From contig VBAN01000032.1 in NCBI GenBank assembly GCA_005882445.1, forward strand, positions 1 through 6,367: 6,367 nt of DNA. Direction: 5' to 3'. Within the stretch, counting starts at the first letter, position 1. Each line of letters begins with the position of its first letter. A program made the position numbers and the translations under genes. This DNA is from Candidatus Segetimicrobium genomatis (GTDB taxonomy: Bacteria > Sysuimicrobiota > Sysuimicrobiia > Sysuimicrobiales > Segetimicrobiaceae). Positions 1 to 5,912 of this stretch are shown in pieces. The notes beneath the pieces are model-generated. The model did no database searches. It saw only the letters and a program-made list of their open reading frames with translations, and was not told where the DNA came from.

Positions 1-1009
1 ACGGATCGAAGTCGGCCCCGCTCCCATGGCCGGGAAAAATGCCGGTCACGGCGATCAGATAGGTCACGGCCAGCGATGGCTGGTCGTTGTTCACCGGTTG
101 CCCCCCGCCGGTGCTGCCCGTCACGCCGCCGCCCGGCAGGGTATGGTCGTGCGGCGGCAGTTGGGGAGCCGTGAGCGCCGTGGATTCCTCCCCGAATGTC
201 AATCCCAGAGGATGCGCGCCATCAGCACCGACCGCCACCCGCCCCTGCAGGTCCGGCAGTGCGAATGTCGTTATTCCATTGCCGCCATAGGTGGTTCCGA
301 GAATGGAGAACAGGGCCGCGTTCGAGGTGATCGGCAGCAGCCGGCCGTCCGCGGGCTCCCACCCAAGAGGAGCAAAGTTGCCTGCGAAGGTCGCGATCTG
401 ACCGATGAATGCCGCACTCCCCGCGCCGCCGCCTTGTGACGGGAAGATACCCGCGGTGGCGATGAGGGGTTGGAGTGTCATCGATGGTTGCTCGTTGCTG
501 AAGGGCAGGCCTCCGCCGGTCGTCCCCGTGACCCCGCCCCCGGCCAGTGTGTGATCGTGCGGAGGAATCTGCGCCGTGGTGAGGCTGACCACAGGGGTTC
601 CGGTCCCCAGGCCGAGGACTGACTCCGCACTGACTCCCGTTGTTGCGGTGCCTTGAAGGTTGGGCAGCGCGAAGTTGGTTTGTCCATTGCCGCCATAGGT
701 TGTCCCAATCAGGCTAAAGAGCGCCGTGTTTTGACTTATGGTTTGCAGTTGCCCCAGCGCTGGAAGGCTGGTGCCCGGCGCGAAATTGCCGGCGAAATCA
801 TAGATAAAACCGAGCGTGTCGCCTGAGGGGAAGCCGCTCACGTTGCTCGGGTAAATGCCGGCAAGAGGCGTGACCTGGGTCACGGCAAGAGAAGGCTGCA
901 TGTTGTCGAAGGGCTGGCCGCCACCTGTCAATCCCGTCACGGCCGCCAGGGCCGTCGTGGAGGCGGACGCGATCACCAGTGCCGTGACAGCAGGCAAAAG
1001 CGTTTTCAT
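1..1009 (-). CDS. Exported tail-collar (MdpB-type) repeat protein, C-terminus cut by window edge
   Basis: The reading frame is open from ATG at 1009 down to the left edge: 336 codons with no stop. Residues 1-22 look like a Sec signal peptide (MKT, hydrophobic core, cleavage after ALA), so the product is probably exported. The rest is built of phage tail collar / microcystin-dependent-protein domains. The clearest unit covers about residues 200-325, with GQIATFAGNFAPLGW, ADGRLLPI, ALFSILGTTYGGNG, TTFALPDLQGRVAVG, LPPHDHTL and then QPSLAVTYLIAVTGIFP. An earlier, more diverged unit covers about 66-190. Directly after the signal peptide there is only the C-terminal part of a unit (residues 24-55). 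The GGGxPxxNxQPS block starts at residues 29, 165 and 301, an exact 136-residue period. The start is supported by a GGGGAGG ribosome site 7 nt upstream. In phages such domains form trimeric fibre tips; chromosomal secreted versions have no settled role. A C-terminal anchor, if any, is outside the window. Confidence 0.9.
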   Translation of the reverse strand, partial: MKTLLPAVTALVIASASTTALAAVTGLTGGGQPFDNMQPSLAVTQVTPLAGIYPSNVSGFPSGDTLGFIYDFAGNFAPGTSLPALGQLQTISQNTALFSLIGTTYGGNGQTNFALPNLQGTATTGVSAESVLGLGTGTPVVSLTTAQIPPHDHTLAGGGVTGTTGGGLPFSNEQPSMTLQPLIATAGIFPSQGGGAGSAAFIGQIATFAGNFAPLGWEPADGRLLPITSNAALFSILGTTYGGNGITTFALPDLQGRVAVGADGAHPLGLTFGEESTALTAPQLPPHDHTLPGGGVTGSTGGGQPVNNDQPSLAVTYLIAVTGIFPGHGSGADFDP

Positions 1010-1016
1010 GACCTGT

Positions 1017-1023
1017 CCTCCCC
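1017..1023 (-). promoter_or_regulatory. Ribosome binding site of the tail-collar gene
   Basis: On the minus strand GGGGAGG lies 7 nt upstream of the ATG at 1009. It supports that start, which also gives a well-formed signal peptide. Confidence 0.75.
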
Positions 1024-1036
1024 ACCCGAAGCTCCA

Positions 1037-1061
1037 ATTATGAAGTATGGGAGAATTTCCC
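1037..1061 (-). promoter_or_regulatory. Possible promoter -10 and operator-like palindrome of the tail-collar gene
   Basis: On the minus strand CATAAT (1037-1042, five of six matches to TATAAT) lies 28 nt upstream of the start codon. Just upstream of it is the near-palindrome GGGAAATTCTCCC (1049-1061). I see no good -35 hexamer at the usual distance. The promoter call is therefore weak, and the palindrome may be where a regulator binds or may be chance. Confidence 0.25.
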
Positions 1062-1418
1062 GCTCGGGGCGATCCTTCCGACGAACGATTCGAGCCTTAT
1101 CAAACGATTCGCGCCCGCGTGAGCCCCCCGGCGCCCGTGTCGCCGCCGGTCCATCTAGCCGTACAGGGCCCCATGCTCCGTTGGGCCGCTCGCCCGGCGT
1201 TGGGCCCCCTATGTGAGCGGGGTGATCAGACGAGCGGCGCCGGTTGGGGCAAACACACGATCGATGCGGACTGCCCGCCGCGTCATGCGCATCTGCCCCC
1301 CCTCACCACGCTCTCCCGACGCGCACGGGCGCGCTGTGCGAGCCGCGCGCCTCGACCGGCTGCGGCGCGCCCGGCGAGCCCATGCTAGCACGGTATTCCG
1401 GCCGGCCGCAACAAACCC
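1062..1418. other. Divergent intergenic region without a supported gene
   Basis: This is the middle of the 531-nt gap between the divergent tail-collar gene and the VOC pseudogene. Short open frames occur on both strands, but they overlap each other, lack convincing ribosome sites, and give arginine-, proline- and alanine-rich translations typical of non-coding GC-rich DNA. The only structure noted is two direct repeats: AACGATTCG at 1084-1092 and 1103-1111, and CGTTGGGCC at 1179-1187 and 1198-1206. Both pairs are spaced 19 nt apart. No tRNA, small RNA or mobile element was recognised. Confidence 0.6.
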
Positions 1419-1448
1419 TTGCTTCGCCGCGAGGCGGCTCGCTATAAT
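1419..1448 (+). promoter_or_regulatory. Sigma70-like promoter upstream of the VOC pseudogene
   Basis: A perfect TATAAT (1443-1448) follows TTGCTT (1419-1424, three of six matches to TTGACA) with an 18-nt spacer. Small inverted repeats sit in the spacer (GCCGC at 1426-1430 with GCGGC at 1434-1438). The leader to the ATG at 1541 would be about 85 nt. This is the best promoter-like sequence in the window, because a perfect TATAAT is uncommon in such GC-rich DNA. With no terminator after the pseudogene it could also feed transcription into the cox operon; that is inference. Confidence 0.5.
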
Positions 1449-1527
1449 GCACTCGCACGACGCTCACGACCGCCGGTCCAACTACCGCAGCTTCAACCCA
1501 CCAGCGTTCATTGATACGTAGGATATC

Positions 1528-1533
1528 GGGAGG
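1528..1533 (+). promoter_or_regulatory. Ribosome binding site of the VOC pseudogene
   Basis: GGGAGG lies 7 nt before the ATG at 1541. It is still intact although the gene behind it is broken. Confidence 0.65.
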
Positions 1534-1540
1534 CAGAAAT

Positions 1541-1904
1541 ATGAAAATGAATCCGGTCGTCCACTTCGAAATGCCCGCGGAAAACCAAAAGCGCATGTCC
1601 AATTTCTACACCCGTAACCGAATCTGACGAAAACGGCCCCAAAAAGCCCGGCATCATCAACGGAGGGTTTTTCAAGAAGACGAAACCCTCGCAATACCCG
1701 TCGGTGGTGATCGCGGTAGATGACATTCGGGCGCATATGAAGAAAGTTGAAGAGGCGGGCGGAAAGGTGATCGGCGGTCAAACGCCCGGCGAACCAGACG
1801 AGATCCCCGGCGTGGGGTTATACGTCGCGTTTTTTGATACGGAAGGCAACCGGGTGAGTATGCTGCAGCCCGCCCCGAGAATGAGTGTTCGACCGGGCAG
1901 ATGA
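1541..1904 (+). pseudogene. VOC/glyoxalase-family gene broken by an internal deletion and frameshift
   Basis: From ATG 1541 the frame reads MKMNPVVHFEMPAENQKR then MSNFYT and ends at TGA 1625-1627, giving only 28 residues. A different frame, readable from about 1611, continues with VTESDENGPKKPGIINGGFF, then QYPSVVIAVDDIRAHMKKVE, EIPGVG, and FFDTEGNRVSMLQP, and stops at 1902-1904. Together these are the two ends of a small single-domain vicinal-oxygen-chelate protein of roughly 120-130 residues. Intact relatives, as I recall them, have some 20-25 more residues between the FYT and DENG segments, including an FGW motif. Here that stretch is absent and the frame changes, so a non-triplet deletion near 1608-1618 is the simplest reading. 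The gene lies 116 nt before coxS on the same strand, and its base composition looks less GC-rich than the cox genes, which hints at separate ancestry. Substrate unknown. A sequencing or assembly error is possible, but a single-base error would not explain the missing residues. Confidence 0.85.
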
Positions 1905-1946
1905 GTTGGTGAGAGACAAGAATAGAAGGCGATAGGGTTTGACGCA

Positions 1947-1980
1947 GGCGCCGTCCGCCGCGAGACCGGCGGCGGGCGCC
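1947..1980 (+). promoter_or_regulatory. Strong hairpin in the coxS leader
   Basis: The arms GGCGCC (1947-1952) and GGCGCC (1975-1980) pair as a 6-bp outer stem. After a 2x2 internal loop, CCGCCG (1955-1960) pairs with CGGCGG (1967-1972) around the loop CGAGAC. It ends 40 nt before the coxS start. There is no U-run after it, so a classical intrinsic terminator is unlikely; it may be a leader structure, an attenuator or simply GC-rich chance. Confidence 0.4.
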
Positions 1981-2008
1981 CGATCTTGTGGGGCGGCGCG
2001 AGAGGAAA

Positions 2009-2014
2009 GGGGGA
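2009..2014 (+). promoter_or_regulatory. Ribosome binding site that decides the coxS start
   Basis: GGGGGA lies 6 nt before GTG 2021, within the purine-rich run 2001-2014. It favours GTG 2021 over the in-frame GTG at 1988, whose extra 11 residues would be encoded by the ribosome site itself. Confidence 0.7.
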
Positions 2015-2020
2015 CGGACG

Positions 2021-2515
2021 GTGAAGCGGGCTGTCAAGGTGACCGTGAACGGGAAGGCCTACGCGCACGAAGTCGAACCGAGGCTCCTGCTCGTGCATTA
2101 CATCCGGGATATGCTGGGGCTGACCGGTACCCACGTCGGCTGCGACACCAGCAACTGCGGGGCGTGTACGATCCTCATCAACGGCAGGGCGGTCAAGTCC
2201 TGCACGCTGCTGGCGGTCCAGGCCGAGGGCGCCTCGATCCAGACCGTCGAAGGCCTGGCGACGGACGGCAAGCTCCACCCGATTCAGGAAGGGTTTTGGG
2301 AGGAGCACGGGCTGCAGTGCGGGTTCTGCACGCCCGGCATGATGTTGACCGCCGTCGACCTGCTCCAGCGCAATCCCGATCCTACAGAAGAGCAGATCCG
2401 CATGGGCATCGAAGGCAACCTGTGCCGCTGCACCGGCTACCAGCACATCGTCAACTCCATCCAGCACGCGGCCCGCAAGATGCGGGGCGCGGCCGGGCGG
2501 GCCACGCCGAGGTGA
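2021..2515 (+). CDS. coxS: Molybdenum hydroxylase iron-sulfur subunit (CoxS-like)
   Basis: This 164-residue protein is the small subunit of an S-L-M molybdenum hydroxylase of the xanthine oxidase / CO dehydrogenase family. It carries two [2Fe-2S] clusters that pass electrons from the molybdenum centre to FAD. The N-terminal ferredoxin domain (about residues 4-75) has the plant-type cluster cysteines C41, C46 and C49 ([10 protein letters not shown]) and C61. The C-terminal helical domain (about 76-150) has C100 and C103 (CGFC) and C135 and C137 (CRC), so all eight ligands are present. Length and cysteine spacing match characterised CoxS proteins. No signal peptide is seen, as expected for a cytoplasmic enzyme. 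GTG 2021 was chosen on ribosome-site spacing. It is the first gene of a tight operon and ends 15 nt before coxL. The family assignment is firm; the substrate depends on the large subunit and is unknown. Confidence 0.95.
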   Translation: MKRAVKVTVNGKAYAHEVEPRLLLVHYIRDMLGLTGTHVGCDTSNCGACTILINGRAVKSCTLLAVQAEGASIQTVEGLATDGKLHPIQEGFWEEHGLQCGFCTPGMMLTAVDLLQRNPDPTEEQIRMGIEGNLCRCTGYQHIVNSIQHAARKMRGAAGRATPR

Positions 2516-2530
2516 AGGGAGGGGGAGCCC

Positions 2531-4912
2531 ATGGCCGTCAGCAAGTTGTTCGGCGCGAAGATCAAGCGGCGTGAGGATCCCCGCCTGATCACGGGGCGGG
2601 CCACCTACACCGACGACATGCAGATCTCCGGGCTCGCGTACGCGGAGATCGTCCGAAGCCCCCATGCCCACGCCAGGATCAAGCGGATCGACGTCGAGGC
2701 GGCGCGGCGGCAGCCGGGCGTGGTGGCCGTCTTTACCGGCAAAGACCTCCAGGGGGTGATCAACCCGATCCCGACCGCGTGGCTCATCCCCAACGCCGAT
2801 CTCAAGACCCCGCCGCATCCGGCGCTGGCCGTTGACACCGTCCGCTACGTGGGGGATGGGGTCGCCGTCGTGGTCGCGGAGGACCGGTACGCGGCGCGCG
2901 ACGCCGCGGCACAGGTCCGGGTCGACTACGAGATCCTGCCGGCGGTGGTCGACCAGCAGCAGGCGATGGCCGCGGGCGCTCCCCTGTTGCACGCCGACGT
3001 CCCCAACAACCAGGCTTTCAAGTGGGCCCTCGGCAACGGAGAGGCGACGGCCGCGGCGTTCAAGGAAGCCGCGCGCGACGGCGTCGTGATCGCGCAGCGC
3101 TTCCTCAATCAGCGGCTGATCCCCAACGCGATGGAGACCCGGTCGGTCGTCGCCCGGTACAACAGCGGCTCCGGCGATCTCACCGTCTGGTACACGACGC
3201 AGAACCCCCACATCGCCCGGTTCCTGATGTCCGTGGTGACGGGGCTGCCCGAGCACAAGATCCGGATCGTCGCGCCCGAGGTGGGCGGGGGGTTCGGGAG
3301 CAAGATCCCGTTCTACGCCGACGAGGCCATCGTCGTGTTCTGCGCGCGGAAGACCGGGCGGCCGGTGAAGTGGACCGAGGACCGCCGGGAGAACTACCTG
3401 ACCACGATCCACGGGCGCGACCACATCACGGATCTCGAGGTGGCGGCGCGCCGCGACGGCACGATTACGGCCCTGCGCGGGAAGACCTGGGCCAACCTCG
3501 GCGCCTACCTCTCCACCGCCGGGCCGGGGATCCCGACGATCCTCCACGGCCTGATGCTGACGGGCTGCTATACGATTCCCAACCTCGACTACGTGGTCTA
3601 CGGCGTGTTCACCAACACCACTCCCGTCGATGCGTATCGTGGGGCGGGGCGGCCCGAGGCGACGTACCTCATCGAGCGGATCGTCGACCTGGTGGCGGCG
3701 AAGCTCACCCTGGATCCCGCCGACGTTCGCCGTAAGAACTTCATCCCGCCCGACAAGTTTCCGTACACGTCCGCCGAGGGGCTGGCCTACGACAGCGGGA
3801 ATTACGGCCCGGCCCTCGACAAGGCGCTTGCCGCGGTGGACTACCGGCGCCTGCGTGAGGAGCAGAAGCGCGGCCCGCGGAACGGCAAGCTGCTCGGCAT
3901 CGGGCTCAGCACCTACGTGGAGATCTGCGGGCTGGGACCGTCGTCCGTGGTCGGCTCGACCGGCTTCCAGGGCGGGTTGTGGGAGAGCGCCGTGGTGCGG
4001 CTCCACCCGACCGCCAAAGCGACCGTCTTCACCGGAACGTCGCCGCACGGGCAGGGCGAGGAGACCACGTTCGCTCAGGTCGTGGCCGACGAACTGGGGC
4101 TTCCCATCGACGATATCGAGGTCGTGCACGGCGACACGGCCGCCGTGCCGATGGGGTGGGGGACCTACGGTAGCCGCACGACCGTGGTCGGCGGCGCCGC
4201 GATCGTGCTGGCCGCCCGCCGGGTGCGGGAGAAGGCCGCGAAGATCGCCGCGCACCTGCTCGAGGCCGCGGAGAAGGACATCGTGTTCGACCAGGGCCGG
4301 TTCTACGTCCGCGGCAGCCCCGATAAGGCCAAGACCATTCAGGAGGTCACGCTGCAGGCGTACCTGGCGTGGAACCTCCCGCCGGGTGTCGAGCCGGCGC
4401 TGGAGGCCTCCGCGTTCTACGATCCCACGAACTTCACGTTCCCCTTCGGCTCGCATGTCGCCGTCGTGGAGGTGGACGCGGAGACGGGACAGGTCGCGCT
4501 CAAGCGGTACGTCGCCATCGACGACTGCGGCCGGGTCATCAATCCCCTGATCGTCGACGGTCAGGTGCACGGGGGGCTCGTTCAGGGTATCGCGCAGGCG
4601 CTGTACGAGGGCGCGGCCTATGGTCGCGACGGGCAGCTGATTACCGGCACCATGGCGGATTACGCCGTGCCCAAGGCGCATATGTTCCCCACCTTCGAGA
4701 CCGGACGGACGGAAACGCCGTCCCCCCACAATCCGCTCGGCGTCAAGGGCGTGGGCGAGACCGGCACGATCGCCAGCACGCCGGCGGTAGTCAACGCGGT
4801 GGCGGACGCCCTGCGGTCCTACGGCATCACGACGCACCTGGACATGCCCCTGACACCGGAGCGAGCTTGGAATGCCATTCACGGCCAGCGCCGGGAGGTG
4901 AAAGCACGATGA
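2531..4912 (+). CDS. coxL: Molybdenum hydroxylase large subunit, form II CoxL-like
   Basis: This 793-residue catalytic subunit binds the molybdopterin cytosine dinucleotide cofactor in the xanthine oxidase family. The aldehyde oxidase/xanthine dehydrogenase a/b hammerhead domain covers roughly residues 18-135 (RLITGRATYTDDM, then SPHAHARI and RYVGDGVAVVVA). The molybdenum-binding domains follow, with GGGFGSK (252-258), the active-site loop AYRGAGR (368-374), GQGEETT (Q508) and GVKGVGETGT, in which E743 is the expected catalytic glutamate. True aerobic CO dehydrogenases (form I) have AYRCSFR with a cysteine bound to the Mo-Cu centre. Here glycine (G371) takes that place, the form II signature. 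It is therefore probably not a dedicated CO oxidiser; an aldehyde, purine, other N-heterocycle or aromatic substrate is possible. Length is near the usual 800 residues and no domain is missing. ATG 2531 has a GGAGGGGGAG site just upstream. The stop overlaps coxM by 4 nt (ATGA). Confidence 0.95.
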   Translation: MAVSKLFGAKIKRREDPRLITGRATYTDDMQISGLAYAEIVRSPHAHARIKRIDVEAARRQPGVVAVFTGKDLQGVINPIPTAWLIPNADLKTPPHPALAVDTVRYVGDGVAVVVAEDRYAARDAAAQVRVDYEILPAVVDQQQAMAAGAPLLHADVPNNQAFKWALGNGEATAAAFKEAARDGVVIAQRFLNQRLIPNAMETRSVVARYNSGSGDLTVWYTTQNPHIARFLMSVVTGLPEHKIRIVAPEVGGGFGSKIPFYADEAIVVFCARKTGRPVKWTEDRRENYLTTIHGRDHITDLEVAARRDGTITALRGKTWANLGAYLSTAGPGIPTILHGLMLTGCYTIPNLDYVVYGVFTNTTPVDAYRGAGRPEATYLIERIVDLVAAKLTLDPADVRRKNFIPPDKFPYTSAEGLAYDSGNYGPALDKALAAVDYRRLREEQKRGPRNGKLLGIGLSTYVEICGLGPSSVVGSTGFQGGLWESAVVRLHPTAKATVFTGTSPHGQGEETTFAQVVADELGLPIDDIEVVHGDTAAVPMGWGTYGSRTTVVGGAAIVLAARRVREKAAKIAAHLLEAAEKDIVFDQGRFYVRGSPDKAKTIQEVTLQAYLAWNLPPGVEPALEASAFYDPTNFTFPFGSHVAVVEVDAETGQVALKRYVAIDDCGRVINPLIVDGQVHGGLVQGIAQALYEGAAYGRDGQLITGTMADYAVPKAHMFPTFETGRTETPSPHNPLGVKGVGETGTIASTPAVVNAVADALRSYGITTHLDMPLTPERAWNAIHGQRREVKAR

Positions 4913-5772
4913 TTCCTGCAGCCTTCGAGTACTTCTCTCCTCAGTCGGTCAAAGAAGCGATCGGCCTGCTGGAGAAGCATGGGGACGACGCCAAGATCCT
5001 CGCCGGCGGGCACAGCCTGCTGCCGATCATGAAGCTCCGGCTTGCGCAGCCCAAGGTGATCGTCGACATCGGCCGGATCAGCGGGCTGAGCGGGATCAAG
5101 GCCGACGGGCAGAAGGTCGCCATCGGCGCGCTTACCACCCATGATGCGATCGAGCGCGATGCCGTGCTCAAGGAGAAGTGTCCGCTGCTCGCCGAAACCG
5201 CCGCGGTCATCGGCGACATGCAGGTGCGGAACCGCGGGACGATCGGCGGCAGCGCGGCGCACGCCGACCCCGCCGCGGACTATCCGGCGGCCCTGCTGGC
5301 CCTGGGCGCGGAGATTGTGGCGATAGGTCCCAAGGGCACCCGGACGATCCCGGCGGGCGAGTTCTTCGTGGAGATGCTCACCACGGCACTGAAGCCCACG
5401 GAAATCATCACCGAACTGCGCGTCCCGGTGCTGGCCCGCGGCACCGGCGCGGCCTACCAGAAGCATCCCCATCCGGCGAGCGGCTATGCGGTGGTCGGTG
5501 TCGCGGCGGTGGTTACCATGAGCGGCGGGAAGTGCCAGAGCGCGGCCATCGGCGTCACCGGCGTGGCCGGGAAACCCTACCGGGCCACGGCGGTCGAGAA
5601 AGCGCTGATCGGGCAGTCTCTGGACGAGACGACGGCGGCGAAGGCCGCCGCCCACGCGGCGGAGGGCGTCGACCCCCAGGGGGATCTGTACGCTTCGGGG
5701 CAATTCCGCGCGCACCTCGCCTCGGTGTACACGAAGCGGGCGGTGCTGCTCGCGGCGTCGCGCGCCAAGTAA
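4909..5772 (+). CDS. coxM: Molybdenum hydroxylase FAD subunit (CoxM-like)
   Basis: This 287-residue medium subunit holds FAD and would pass electrons from the CoxS clusters to the final acceptor (quinone, NAD or another carrier; the sequence does not say which). The FAD-binding domain covers about residues 3-175 and shows both hallmark motifs: AGGHS (32-36, followed by LLP) and TIGGS (111-115), followed by AHADPAADYPA. The C-terminal CO-dehydrogenase flavoprotein domain (about 180-284) includes the conserved SGYAVVGVAA stretch. Length equals that of characterised CoxM. ATG 4909 overlaps the coxL stop in ATGA, with GGGAGG about 10 nt upstream inside coxL, suggesting translational coupling. The same frame is open upstream to 4369, but that part lies inside coxL and is not conserved coding. 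Family is certain; physiological electron acceptor unknown. Confidence 0.95.
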   Translation: MIPAAFEYFSPQSVKEAIGLLEKHGDDAKILAGGHSLLPIMKLRLAQPKVIVDIGRISGLSGIKADGQKVAIGALTTHDAIERDAVLKEKCPLLAETAAVIGDMQVRNRGTIGGSAAHADPAADYPAALLALGAEIVAIGPKGTRTIPAGEFFVEMLTTALKPTEIITELRVPVLARGTGAAYQKHPHPASGYAVVGVAAVVTMSGGKCQSAAIGVTGVAGKPYRATAVEKALIGQSLDETTAAKAAAHAAEGVDPQGDLYASGQFRAHLASVYTKRAVLLAASRAK

Positions 5773-5794
5773 CGCAACGCATTAGGTTGCTCCG

Positions 5795-5824
5795 CGGAGG
5801 CCCGGGCCCTGTCCCGGGCCTTCG
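5795..5824 (+). terminator. Hairpin after coxM, probable operon terminator
   Basis: The perfect arms GGCCCGGG (5799-5806) and CCCGGGCC (5813-5820) enclose the loop CCCTGT. Pairing extends outward through A-T, a G-T wobble, G-C and C-G to about 12 bp. It begins 22 nt after the coxM stop. Only two T residues follow the core stem, so termination may be weak or need Rho. The position and strength still make it the likely operon end. Confidence 0.6.
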
Positions 5825-5834
5825 GCGTTGCCGG

Positions 5835-5871
5835 CCATCGTGACTGATCACCGAGCCTGGTGATCCGATGG
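5835..5871 (+). other. Second inverted repeat between coxM and the HAF-like gene
   Basis: GATCACC (5846-5852) pairs with GGTGATC (5859-5865) around the loop GAGCCT. An outer stem CCATCG (5835-5840) with CGATGG (5866-5871) stacks on it, with a 5-nt bulge (5841-5845) on the left. It could be a second terminator-like structure, or an operator or leader element for the gene starting at 5913. The symmetrical inner palindrome would also suit a dimeric repressor. No T-run follows. Confidence 0.35.
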
Positions 5872-5900
5872 TCTACGCTTGCTCTGGCGTGGGCATTTTC

Positions 5901-5904
5901 AGGA
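5901..5904 (+). promoter_or_regulatory. Ribosome binding site of the HAF-like gene
   Basis: AGGA lies 8 nt before ATG 5913. It is modest but well spaced and supports the start of a frame that otherwise rests on its repeats and signal sequence. Confidence 0.5.
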
Positions 5905-5912
5905 TCAGAGCG

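Noticed and set aside
26..708. Open frames at 26-439 (plus strand) and 478-708 (minus strand) as separate genes
   Set aside because: Both are out-of-frame shadows of the tail-collar gene, whose frame is continuous and carries recognisable domain motifs.
1..1009. A prophage remnant, suggested by tail-collar domains
   Set aside because: The protein has an export signal and tandem units, and no other phage-like gene is visible in the window. The left flank is unseen, so this is not fully excluded.
1047..1521. Several short open frames on both strands in the intergenic region
   Set aside because: They overlap one another, lack ribosome sites and conserved motifs, and look like random GC-rich translation.
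1906..1944. Promoter for coxS using TTGGTG (1906-1911) or TTGACG (1939-1944) as -35
   Set aside because: No acceptable -10 hexamer occurs 16-19 nt downstream of either; a promoter of another sigma class cannot be ruled out.
1988..2020. An earlier in-frame GTG start for coxS
   Set aside because: It would add MGRRERKGGRT, encoded by the purine-rich ribosome site itself, and it has no ribosome site of its own.
1778..4882. A 1034-codon open frame on the minus strand antisense to coxS and coxL
   Set aside because: It mirrors codon bias of a high-GC gene on the other strand. Its translation is rich in R, G, H, V and D with no recognisable domain, and it covers the pseudogene, the leader and two certain genes.
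4369..5772. A longer 467-codon version of the coxM frame starting inside coxL
   Set aside because: The first 180 residues are an out-of-frame reading of coxL. ATG 4909, with a ribosome site and ATGA overlap, gives a protein of normal CoxM length and start.
2021..5772. A true form I CO dehydrogenase operon
   Set aside because: The large subunit has AYRGAGR without the copper-binding cysteine, and the gene order is S-L-M, not M-S-L.
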